A model generated the notes under the pieces. The model saw nothing but the letters and a program-made list of their open reading frames with translations, was not told where the DNA came from and made no database searches. Below are positions 1-10,409 of a DNA stretch of 64,000 bases, in pieces. Position 1 is the stretch's first letter; every line of letters begins with the position of its first letter. A program made the position numbers and the translations under genes. This DNA comes from Dryococelus australis (lineage: Eukaryota; Arthropoda; Insecta; Phasmatodea; Phasmatidae), in NCBI GenBank assembly GCA_029891345.1, contig CM056994.1:55893251-55957250 (forward strand), written 5' to 3'.

Positions 1-275
1 CTAGGGAAGTACATTATATATTCTTAAAATCTGCTAATTATTACACTTAGATGCATTAAAGAACAGAAAGCCAAATAAATAATTTATGTGATCACAAATG
101 TTTACCTAACACTTTTAATTCGACGTTGAATAATATAACTACTTTCACTCCTTCGTTACCAACTTTACTGGACGCATGGCATCCAGTGCGCCCGTTAAAA
201 TACTACGCAGGTAGGAACAGTAACTTTTTTCTAAGGTTTATTTCAAAAGTGCTCACTTTATTATGAACGGCCTTT
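1..275 (-). mobile_element. MITE-1 copy, cut by window start
   Basis: Right part of a MITE-1 element. It carries the family core (CGACGTTGAATAATAT, 'TTACCAACTTTACTGG', 'GTAGGAACAGTAAC') and ends in the terminal repeat TTTCAAAAGTGCTCACTTTA followed by TGAACGGCC. The other end lies outside the window. MITE-1 is a non-autonomous DNA transposon: no coding capacity, ends recognised in trans by an unknown transposase. Confidence 0.8.
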
Positions 276-282
276 CCATACG

Positions 283-318
283 TTAGGAAGTCTACCAAAA
301 AAATTTACAGTGTACTTA
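283..318. repeat. Terminal repeat of a MITE-8-like element
   Basis: TTAGGAAGTCTACC then AAATTTACAGTGTA closely matches one end of the element nested at 63566-63848. Only this end is visible; the MITE-1 copy at 1-275 sits immediately inside it and may have inserted into it. Confidence 0.5.
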
Positions 319-1516
319 CGGCGTCAGACTCCCTTCCATCTTGGATTTGTTTTTATTTCATCATAAATTACTTTTCAGGTAAAATATTTGAAAACGACGG
401 CTGTCGAGTCACATGGCATATTTTAACAGATATTTTTAATTACTTGTCCAGGTGTTACTACTCAACGTTCTGCAACGATGGGCGTTTGGAAGGCATGGGC
501 TACACACACATTTCGCAACTAGTTCAAAAACTGGAAATACGAAGTGAACCACTAATGATAGCTAAAAGGAGGCTCATATGATCCCTCCCTCCCTTAACGC
601 CGTAAAATTTAATTCACGAAAGAAAGAAATTAAAGCAAAATTAATAATACGAGAAGACAAGTGTACGTAATTTTTATTATAGTAAAATTATTTTTAATGC
701 ACTTTCATCCCTTGGTTTTTACAGACACCAATAATACCTTTGTATGTCGATACCAACTCGCAACCTTTTAAATACTGACCATAGACAACAGTGGTGACAT
801 GACCTCTTTGGTCCCAAATTCTCTAGAAAGTGAAAGAGGCCTCAATGATAAATTTTCAGGTTGTTGCTTGTTTGAATGCGCCGCAAAATTTGTGACACGA
901 CTAAGGGCGACGTTGTTCGGCGCGTGTAAATACTGATACGGCTTTTACTCGCAGGCCACTGAACTGGCGTGCCGCGTTTTCATCATGCATGGCCTGCAAC
1001 TGTATGACTTTAAGCGCTAAAAACATCTTTGGGTAGAAAATGCACAACAAAGGTCATCAACATCTATCTACCTTTATAGCTCTGCATGCAGTTTGTACAT
1101 TTGAAAATGTGTAGCATTCTCAAAAAGTCATTTTTAGCAACAGTGAAGGGTTCGAACGTAATATTTACGAGATGCGTAATATCTCGGAAGTACCAATTTT
1201 TAGTTTAAACATATTTGGAGAACAATTCACTACCTTCGTCAAAAAAGAAAACGCCGATTTTAAGTATGCCGTGGATAGTTCGAACACCGGGTTTTATGGT
1301 GCCTAGTGAGCCCTATAATTGCTTGGTTTAGCTCTTGAGGCGGATCTACAACCCAAAAATCAACTACTCCCTTAATTTAAAAACCTTGCTTGAGAGATAA
1401 GAGGTTTGGTATCCAAGTTCGAAACATAAATTAACAGTTAGTATAAAGTTTTTAAATCTCTTTAAGAGAGTTAGGTATCTGTTATTAACACAATTTAAAG
1501 TACTGATAAAGTAGCC
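319..1516. other. No recognised feature
   Basis: AT-rich DNA with no long open frame, tRNA-like box or clear terminal repeat that I can see. Confidence 0.6.
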
Positions 1517-1716
1517 ATTCCCGACACATTGTTACTTCCAATTTTTCTGAAGCCATGCTAACGTTCTACTTTCAGATTATATCTCCCCCTCATGCATGGA
1601 AAGAAAATTACACCAAAGGAAAAACGCACCGTATTCGCGTGCGCACTCAGTTTGATAACATTTTGCATGAAAACAACTTCTTACCGGGCAATACCAAAAA
1701 CAATTATACTGAAAGA
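1517..1716 (+). mobile_element. MITE-2 fragment, 5' half
   Basis: Matches the left half of MITE-2: 'TTACTTCC', 'CTGAAGCC', 'GCTAACGTTCTACTT', a TACACCAAAGGA stretch, the CGCACTCAG and GAAAACAACTTCTTACC blocks. The small open frame over it (1555-1740) is a by-product. The matching right half lies at 2965-3175, so this may be one element opened by about 1.25 kb of later DNA, or two partial copies. Confidence 0.65.
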
Positions 1717-2964
1717 AAACTATTGCTGCAGGAACCATAATTATGTAGCCGTTACCCTCCATGACTGTTAAAATAGGGACAACAAACAGTCTGTTTCGTT
1801 GTGGCTACCCTACAAATATTGTTATGTATATGGTAACACCAACAGAATATATTGTAAAATGTCAGCGCGCCACAAATCAGTAACTCCATCACTTTTTACT
1901 GAATGTTGCGCTTACAAAGAGTAAGGTTTCTGACTGCAATCCATGTGTTCTGTTGTCTTAAATGAGCAGTATGGTAGCTTCAGCATAAGTGTAATTATGG
2001 TAATCCTAAAAGTGGGTTTACGATTGACTTAACAGAATAAGTATGCCGTGTGCTGCAGATATGAATCAATGTGTTCAACGGTATTAGTTTATGACTGTCT
2101 TGTGCGGGTCTTGACGGGTCGCGTGCGTTCTTGGCGCGACTTAAGATATCGTTATATTTTATATCTCAAGTACAAGTCAAGACGAAGTAGCCAATCAGAG
2201 CACAGCGACAGTTGTTGTTGGCGGGAAACTGTATTTACAACTTGTATTTAGGTTATGTCGTATTGTGAAACAGTATTAAAGTAATTATTTTAATTGAGAG
2301 ACAGTTCATGGTCATGTTTTCTTTCGTGGAAGAGGTTATTGAATTCGTTTTAATTGATATTCCCAGATTTATTGATGTATATGCTTAATGTTGGTACCGG
2401 CTTCCCCTTCTATAAGATATCACGAGTTTTTTTAAAATGATTACACAAGCAGTAATCACAAGTAATTAAATATATGTAAATTGTCTATTTTCATGTTATT
2501 TCGGTTGCTTACGTCTCCTACGATTTTTATTGGCTAGACTTAACAGTTGCTAATTCAATCCTAAACTGTAAATCTTCTTACTGTACATTTTCCGTGTGCT
2601 TATCGAGATATTAAATATAATTCTTAATTATTCAGTCTTTAATCGTAAACCCACCTTAACTATGGCATGGTAGCCCTAACAATCTTGTATGGTTTATTGT
2701 AATTCCCTCGTCAGCTCATATGATGCGCTGCTATCTTGCATTAATTTTTCAGAACTTAAAGAATTCCTTGTGGAAGTATGCAGCCACGAACTGCCGGACC
2801 TGGTGTTGATAGACGGACGCCTTAGACCGCTCAGCTATTATATAAGTTATCAGATTTTGGTATTTAAGTGTATTTGTTTACATTGTTTAATTCTTTTTTT
2901 AACATGTCATGAAACGTGTCTGCAGATGAATCTCGACGCAACGAATTCACTATATGAGTTAGCT
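1717..2964. other. Intervening DNA between two MITE-2 halves
   Basis: Contains a modest open frame (2689-3012) whose middle part follows an acceptor-like TTTTTCAG near 2750; coding status is not supported. No repeat boundaries were resolved. Confidence 0.45.
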
Positions 2965-3175
2965 TATTTATTTATTGAAATAATATTTCATTTATATATA
3001 CAGTATAGTTGAAATTTTAATTAAATTAAAAATAAGATAATTTTATGTTAACACAAGTATAAAACGCTTGTGACACATGAAGCATTTAGGGCAATAAACA
3101 AATACGTAATACACGGAGTGATTGTTTAAAGGTTTTATTCAAAAAATGTGAAGATACCACGAATAGATCATAGTT
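2965..3175 (+). mobile_element. MITE-2 fragment, 3' half
   Basis: Matches the right half of MITE-2: AAATGA/TTTAT-rich core, 'GTATAAAACGCTTGTGA', then 'AAAGGTTTTATTCAAAAA' and the degenerate terminus ending CACGAATAGATCATA. Confidence 0.7.
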
Positions 3176-3600
3176 ATGACGTTCAGGAACTAAGAATTAC
3201 CATGCGAAACGGGAATCGTAAATAGAGAACGCTTGGTTGCGCGTGCGCGGTCGGAATCTCTCACACGAGTCGTGACGCATAATGTTTCAATTGCAAACCT
3301 CCCCTCGACGCTACTAAAGACTGGGGTTTCGTGCACGCAAGGCGGAATGTGCCTTTTCAGCGGTCTTGACGGTTGGCTGCACTGCGGGGGAGCGCGACTC
3401 CGTGACGCCCAGGGCAGCGCAATGATTCACTTTACGGCGTCCGTTTCCTTTTTAGACGGCCGGCCTGCGACGAGGCGAGGCGAGGCGAGGCGAGGCCAAG
3501 TGTCAGCGCCTCAGCCTGGGAGAGTGCAACACAGCCTGACTGACGTCACCAACTGGAGGCTGAGGTAGCCACGCCTACACGGACCAATACAATAACCACA
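3176..3600. other. GC-rich, CpG-rich block with GGCGA repeat
   Basis: Local GC and CpG content is much higher than the flanks. It includes a short perfect tandem of GCGAG units at about 3471-3496. A 111-codon frame crosses it (3233-3568) but shows no recognisable domain and looks like a compositional effect. It could be a promoter-like island or a GC-rich repeat fragment. Confidence 0.4.
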
Positions 3601-4382
3601 TCACTTAAATACTGCAAATTTAAGCGTAAACTTTACTTTCAGCTGTGAATATTTAAAAAATAAAATTCCATAAATTTTTTTTAATAGAGGACAAGAGCGG
3701 AAAAGGAAAAAAAAATAGGGGGGGGGTGGTGGTAACACTACGTAAATATATTTTAAACAAAAAAAAGACAATTTAAAAGAATTTGGCGAATATTTTAGAA
3801 CCAGTGGAATCTAACCAAGTTTCAAAACTCAAGTTTTCTTAATCAACAATTATGGAATCTAAACTTGACGCCGTCGGGTGAGACACGAGACGAACCATGA
3901 CACAAATACTTACTAGTAATTTGGGCGCCAGCTGTGCTTCCCAATCACAGCACTATTGAGACTCAGGGTTCTCCGGGATGTTGTGGGTTCTGTGTGTCCG
4001 TCTCACCCGTGCATACTAACAACCACGTAGGCAATACTAAACTTTTAATGAGCATCATGAAAATAAACAATGGATAAACATATGTGGCTAGGACACTGTC
4101 ACTACTGAATAAAATATATAAGTTCACTGTAGACTTGTTTTTATTGATATTATTCATATACAACAAGGTACCAATGAAATGATTATCTCGGTCATGACTA
4201 GCCAATTCCGCTTGAGTGCTCCCCAGCCCGAAATTACTCTAGCGCAAGCCTAGATGGATGATCTCACCGAGGTGCGTGAAAGCACAGTCTTCACAAGGGA
4301 AACAGCCGCTAGGGTGGACTGACGGTTTTTCCCTGAAGACCGGACACGGTGAATTACAAATGAAATCCTTAATACATATTAA
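3601..4382. other. No recognised feature
   Basis: AT-rich with A- and G-homopolymers (3704-3727). No supported gene. Confidence 0.55.
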
Positions 4383-5080
4383 CACGTGTGATTACTCGGC
4401 ATCACTAACGCAAACTCGTCGGGGCTGGCCCTCCAGCACGTGGGTAGTGTGGTGACAGCCTATACACAGAACCGGCTAGGGCGGGAATAATTGCACCATA
4501 CACTAATTACAAAATTACATAATCTCTCAAAGATACATGAAACAAGATGGGACACGAGATGAATACTCACAATAAACACACACACACATGTGTGAAAACA
4601 ATCTTAGATGGCGCGGATGCCGCTGGGTGAAGTTCGTAGCGGACCACGTGGTGCAGGTGAAATTGCAATATTTCTGCGTGGAAACGCCAAACTAAATTCA
4701 CACAAAAGATTATTCTTGCTGAGAAAATAATTCTCTTTACGACTGCAGTGATTACAGGCGTTTAATACGCATTATGGCGGCAAAATCAAACATTAACATG
4801 ACCACGTGGTAATGTACAAAAAAATAAATTTACGTGAAAAATACACTGAATCCTGGATAAAATTGACATAGAACCCTTAATAAAATATTGCACATACGAT
4901 GTTACATAAATAAGCTCCCAAACGCAACGATGGCATATAAAAAGACTTGGCGTCGGTCGCCCACGTGGTTGTACGTAATATTGCCGTAAAATATTGGAAC
5001 ACGAAAAATTACCCTCAAATACATACATAAAAATAAAAGCCCTTAAAATTGCGTGTGGCAATAACGCAGAAGTTACAATG
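4383..5080. repeat. CACGTG-bearing degenerate tandem repeat
   Basis: The palindrome CACGTG occurs at 4383, 4437, 4645, 4803 and 4962. The last three sit in CCACGTGGT contexts spaced 158 and 159 bp, and weak similarity continues between units (for example 'GTACGTAATATTGC' against 'GTGAAATTGCAATATT'). I read this as an old tandem repeat of about 158 bp. Confidence 0.35.
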
Positions 5081-7133
5081 AAATGCCATAAACATAGGCG
5101 GATGGTGCCTGATTGAAATTGCGCGGGTCGCGTGACCTCTCAGACATCTTTCCCCTTCCTCTCCTCGATTAAGTTAAAAATGCCACAAGGGCGCAAGAAA
5201 TTAATAAAGCGGAAGCATAATGCTGGGGAAAATGTCTGGCAAAAACGTACGCAAGCAAGGGTTAACCGGTAAACTAAATCGACTATGGAAACCTAAATCA
5301 GTGAACAAAAGTTGTAGTGCGCACGTGAGAGTGTCTTACCTCACCAGCTCTCCTCGACGGACTGTCCAGATACAAGCGTCGCACGGACCTACCATGACCG
5401 CCTACGGGGTTCACATAAGCGGAAGTGCTATGCACGCCGAGTGAAATATTTTATTATTGAAAATAAAATGGCACAAGTTAAATTTAATACTGTTTAACAT
5501 TTCTATAATTTTCTTATGAATTTCAATATTATTTTAGTGTCTCTATATAACGGCGTTCATTCCGGAATATTAAGTGTTCTTAATCTCGGTGCCGCGGACA
5601 CTTTGAATTTTATAACCAAACAATTTAAAATTAGTACAAACACTTTAAAACATTTTAAGGCACAGACAATAGAACACATTTTACATTGAAAATAACATTT
5701 ATACGAAAGTTCAAAATTATTGGCCTCTTTGCGCACGTGCGGGACACGTGACACATGCGTGGTGAGCGCCGTCATGGGCTCTAGCGCCGCTGGCTGTTAG
5801 CAGGCGTCAAACTTTGAAAGATATAAAATAAATTTTCGATCACAATTTTAAGCATAAATTTTGGAATATTCTTTTCATACAGACATTTTTAAAGTAGTTT
5901 TAATAAAAAAGCTTGACAAAAATAACATGGTAATAAAAAAATAAACAATATGATCAATATAATAAAAATGTTAATATTTTTACAGGCTTTAAATTTGTAT
6001 TTTTTCCCCATGATTTTGTGAGTTAAATCTTAAAAAATAGAAAAGTTTAATAAATAAAAATTAGTTTAGAGTTCAGTACATTTTTTTTTCTTTTTGAATT
6101 TGAATTTTTTTTTACTTGGTTGATAGTGCATTTCGCTAATGACAACAAATATTTTGGACAATAGAATACCCATTGACTCACGCTGACTAAATGAATAAAT
6201 AAATTGGGTTTGGAAAAAAAAAAAAAGGGGGGGGGGGTGGGAGTGTCAGAGGAGCTAAAAAAGAAAGAAAAAACAAGACCAACGAGCGACAAGGATAAAG
6301 CAGACGTGTTCTCATGAATCGTAAAAGGAGTGCATTAAAAACACAGGAAAGAGAAATGACCCACCGACAGCAAGAAAATCAGAGAAGTGTAAATGTTTTT
6401 TTTCCCCCTGCTGTTGTTATAGCTTCGCTAATAGCAAAACTGCTGACTACAGATGCTAATTCACCGCCGATGTCTTAATGTCGATCCCAGACCTTGAAAA
6501 TGTATATTTCAAACGGGCATTGTCACGTGATGGATGTGTCTGTCACTAATGCAAAACAGGGGTTTTCTCGGTATGCTCTCAACCAAACCATCACGCTAGT
6601 GTAGAAAGAAAAAGCTTGGAGTCGGTCAGGTGCTACGACTGGCTCATCTCTGCGCCAGAGCAATCAAAACCATGTCTAGTCTGCCGCGAGCGGAAAACGT
6701 GACGTTTTTAAAATGTGTATTCTTTCAAGAACACTACGTCTTGGTTTGGATAAGTGTTACCGACGAGTGTATGATACAGACACTTCTCAGTTTAGTGAAC
6801 ACTTTTCAAATAAAGCTTAGAAAAAATCCTTGCCCCTATAGGTAGAGCCCCGAGTATTAAGCAGATTGAGTTGGCAACAAGTTAGGCTGGTCAGCCCTGT
6901 ATACACTCGAGAAGTTACTGTTTGGTTATATGTTGCTGCGATGAAGCGAGGCCTCTGTACAGGACTGTTAAACACTCACTCACACTACTGCTTCCAGTTT
7001 ATTACTGGATCATAGTTGAACGGGGTGTGTCTAAACAACTGTCGCCCAATCTCTACAGCAGGAGAAAAGAACAAGTGTTTGGAGTCTACCTAGTCTCCGA
7101 ATGAATTCTCGAAACACTCGTGGCTCTCTACCT
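5081..7133. other. No gene; AT-rich DNA with homopolymers
   Basis: Holds poly-T/poly-A tracts and an A-run then G-run at about 6213-6240. A short stretch near 6788-6835 ('AACACTTTTCAAATAAAGCTTAGAAAAAATC') resembles the first 50 bp of MITE-1 and is probably a decayed remnant. No supported coding frame. Confidence 0.5.
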
Positions 7134-7369
7134 ATAGGCCGTTCAAGGTAAAATGTGCACTTTTGAGGCCCTAGTTACTTTTTCCTTTCAGCCATGTTTA
7201 ATCCTTTAACCAAAATTTTAAATAAACTTTGCCATGTAAGTAATAAACGCAGTGTGTACATTCCACAGCACTCGGAAGTTGTCTAAAGCTAAAATAAAAT
7301 GTATTTATCAAATATTATTCCAAATGAGAGGGATTTCAAAAGAGCTCACTTTACCACGAATAGCCCATA
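7134..7369 (+). mobile_element. MITE-1s copy (short form)
   Basis: About 236 bp. Ends are MITE-1-type (AGGCCGTTCAAGGTAAAAT at left; AAAGAGCTCACTTTACCACG at right). The core is different from MITE-1: 'TTTCAGCCATGTTTAATCC', 'TGCCATGTAAGTAATAAAC', 'AAATGAGAGGG'. The same core recurs at 19219, 31984 and 55528. Confidence 0.85.
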
Positions 7370-7505
7370 ACTGTGCATATTTTAATGTAAACTGCACGCC
7401 TAAAAAAAATTATTTAATTTTGCTTTAAGCCAATTTGAGTAGAAAATGAGTGACACCTGCGTTCGTAACACCTTCACAGCCCAACCCGAGATGTCTGGAT
7501 ACTAA

Positions 7506-7889
7506 AGGCTGTTCACGATAAAGTGAGCTTTTTCGAAATCAACCTTAGAAAAAAATCACTGCTCCTACCTGCACGTATTTCAACGGGCGCACTGAGTGTA
7601 GTTCCGTATCTTAACGTCGAATAAAAAGTGTTAGGTAACCATTTGTGTTAACTTAAACTATTTCCTACACTTTCTGTATTTTTAATGCATCGAAGTGTAA
7701 AAATGAGCCGATTTGTAAAATATTCACTTTTATAATAATTTCATAGTTTCACATTGACCGACGTATGAATAAAGTGATGACGCCCATGACAATGTTAATC
7801 TTACATAAGGCGGAAGAATACACAACGCGCATAGTTGTAGATCTCAGGCAGGGCTTTCAAAAGTGCTCGTTTTATCGTGAACAGCCTAT
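7506..7889 (+). mobile_element. MITE-1 copy
   Basis: Both ends present: AGGCTGTTCACGATAAAG and GTTTTATCGTGAACAGCCT. The middle carries the family core but lacks the usual 'GCGCCCAGTAAAGTTGGC' part. Frame 7765-7956 over the right end is a chance frame also seen in other copies. Confidence 0.88.
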
Positions 7890-8715
7890 ACGAGTAGTTG
7901 TTCTATCCTTGTCGATGTTAATTTGTGTTTGTATAGAAAGGATACAGAGCGGCTGACAGGTGATAGATAGTAAGCCGAGATTTCATAAGCGACGCCAACG
8001 TGTTGATTTATTCATATCTCCTCGCTGCGCAATATATACCACAAGCGTGTAATTGCGTGGTGAAAGAGAAGCTTGGGATCCTTTCACACTTAGTCGTTGG
8101 GCACCAGGGCGTGGGCTATAGCTCCGTGCTCCGACGAATTTCGTTCCACCAAGTGAAAGGTTTCCCTTACACTACACGACCAGCCTTAAATGAAGAAACT
8201 TACTCTGAAAATAACGAAGCGACAATGAAATGACGGGGTGAGAGGGACAAACATTTTTCGTGAAACTGTATCAGTAATTGTTGGATTTCAGCGCACATAC
8301 TATATAGATAAGTTCACAACTTTCTTTTCATTGGAGGCTTCGCCATGAGATTTCGTCTACTATGGTACTGAATGCTCGTTATTTTTTTTTTTTTACAATC
8401 ATCTTATCAGCTATGCTGTGTAACATATATACAGGATGTTGTATGACAATACTTTGGGTAAACATTCCTCACATCTGGAAGATGAAAAAATGTAATATGA
8501 ACATCGGTCCGCAAATGCTACGTTTCTTCATTATACACATAACGGGCCATACACTGTACGTCATGTATATATAGATACATTATTAAAAAACTAGACTGTG
8601 TTATACAATACCATGATACGAATAAATTGCGAGATACAGTACATATTAAAGTTCAAGACTAAACGCAAATAGCCGATAAGTACTGCCATAAAGGCCGTCG
8701 TAATGTTCATTATAT
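7890..8715. other. No recognised feature
   Basis: No repeat or coding signal resolved. Confidence 0.5.
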
Positions 8716-8860
8716 ATCTGGTTCACAGCTGAACCAGCACTTTTGTAGCCAACATTTCAAATAAAATCCCTGTCCCTTACTGCATGTATATTTTAACGTA
8801 ACAGTGGCACATCTAGGTAATGTTGGCAGCGAATAATGAAATGTAAGCACAGTATATGTT
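8716..8860 (+). mobile_element. Strongly diverged MITE-1 remnant
   Basis: 'CAGCACTTTTGTAGCCAAC', 'TCCCTGTCCCTTACTGCATG' and 'TATTTTAACG' follow the MITE-1 order (terminal CACTTTTGAAA, then CACTGCTCCTACCTGCATG, then TATTTTAACGGGCGC). Divergence is much higher than in the other copies. Confidence 0.4.
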
Positions 8861-9406
8861 CCAACGTCACCTGTAATTATTGTCAGTGATAACTCTTTCC
8901 TTAGAAAAAATAATTTTCGAGCGTATAGTTTTTACATGGATATACATGAAAAGCACAATCTCACAGTTACATATAAGTAAAAATACTGAAAACGTACAAA
9001 AATGAGATAATTCACACTGAAAGAAGATGCCAAGAGCTACTAACGAAATGTATTCGCTAATTCAAAAAATTGCACAAAATATGGAAATGTTTGCATTATT
9101 ATTGATTTGTGACTGCCCCTGATTTTTTTTGTAAAATAACTACGGCTAAGCATACCTTAAGTTAAACTATGACAAAGACATTTCAGTTACCCTTGGTATA
9201 TAGTATCGCTGTTGACATAGTAACTGCTGTTCGCGGTTCGCACCACACGGAGATCGTACTCCCACCTGTAAAAGTTTGATAACGGACTTTATTAGAGACA
9301 CGCTTATGGTGTGTGTACCGGCCCTAAAAATTAATGAAACAATTGCTCGTTACTCGGAAACAGGCGTCCCAAGCCACGATCCCCTCAGTTGCAGCACATA
9401 ACATGT
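8861..9406. other. No recognised feature
   Basis: AT-rich sequence without supported elements. Confidence 0.5.
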
Positions 9407-9820
9407 AACTATACGATAAAATGAGCACTTTTGAAAGTCTTGCTTAAGATCAACTTGCATGTACGTTATGTATTCTTCCGCCTTAAGTAAGATTAACATT
9501 GGCATGGGTATCATAACTTTATTCATGCGTCGGTCAAGTGAAACCGTGAAATTATTAGAAAAGTAAATATTTTACAAATGCTAACTTTTACCTACTCTTC
9601 TATTATTTTTTAAAAGCAAAATAAATAATTTAATTTATTAGAAATGGTTACCTAACAATTTTTATTTATTCGACGTTAAGATATGGTACTACTTACCATC
9701 CGTCGTTACCAACATTACTGGGGCATGAAACTCAGTGCGCCAGTTAAAATAGATGCAGGTAGGAGCAGTGACTCTTTTCAAAGGTTGTTTTGAAAAGTGC
9801 TCACTTTATCGTGAACAGCC
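9407..9820 (-). mobile_element. MITE-1 copy inside a CCAAT repeat
   Basis: Full-length reverse copy: left ACGATAAAATGAGCACTTTT, 'TATTCTTCCGCCTTAAGTAA', TTATTCATGCGTCGG, TTCGACGTTAAGATATGG, right CTCACTTTATCGTGAACAG then CCTTTA. The DNA just right of it is the end of the CCAAT repeat (9821-10080), so the element probably landed at a TA inside that repeat. Confidence 0.9.
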
Positions 9821-10080
9821 TTTACAAAGATGTGAAATGGTGTGGCGGTTGCTTTGACGTTGACGTACAGAGTCGCTAATTGGCTGCTCGAGCGCGAAGC
9901 TCTGGACGCGAGCGAGCCTTGTGTCTGATTGGCTACCGCGTGCTGCGGAAGATTCCTTGTTTTGCTGGACTGCCGGCTGTGAAGTAGGTTAGCAGGCTCC
10001 GATTTGCGAACGCCGTTCTCGCGAGTTGGTAACCAGCGACGCCATCTTGCTGCGACTGGAGCTCGCGGTATAAGCGGCTA
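9821..10080 (-). repeat. CCAAT-box-rich promoter-like repeat, copy a
   Basis: Read on the minus strand it starts TAGCCGCTTATACCGCGAG, then CTCCAGTCGCA, and contains CCAATCAG and CCAATTAG boxes, CpG-rich linkers and a 3' part 'CCATTTCACATCTTTGTA'. Copies occur at 13287, 26537 and 51670. The repeated CCAAT boxes are the kind bound by NF-Y; whether it is a promoter, an LTR U3 or a MITE is not decided. Confidence 0.6.
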
Positions 10081-10409
10081 CTTTCCATGCGTATGATGGA
10101 CCCGCGCATGTTTGTGAAGTAGTTGTTTGCGCGATTACGCGTATCTCGGTAAATAAATGTTCTGCAAACTCAACTTTTTGTCAGAAAAGATAAAAACAAT
10201 TATCTACCCCCCTATTATTTTACTATTGTCATATTAAGTGTATTCTTGCGGAAAAATATAAGTGAAAATGGCTAAATATAAAATTTTTAAATCTTGCATA
10301 TTCAGTTTCCTTAAGCGGCAACAGACAAGTACAAAGATACAGGCGTAGTTTAATCTGTGATCTTTCATCGCGTGTAATATAACCCCACTGTTACATATCT
10401 TAATTTGCA
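10081..10409. other. AT-rich spacer, no feature
   Basis: Nothing recognisable between the CCAAT repeat and the hAT element. Confidence 0.5.

Noticed and set aside
2689..3012. 107-codon frame with an acceptor-like TTTTTCAG and a charged, protein-like middle
   Set aside because: Support is limited to a short stretch, no donor or homologue is recognised, and its 3' part is MITE-2. A junction read at about 2751 would change this.
7765..7956. Similar short peptides (MNKVM...EEYTT...) at 7765 and 35946
   Set aside because: Both are the right-hand 150 bp of MITE-1. Other copies break the frame, so similarity comes from the DNA repeat, not from protein constraint.
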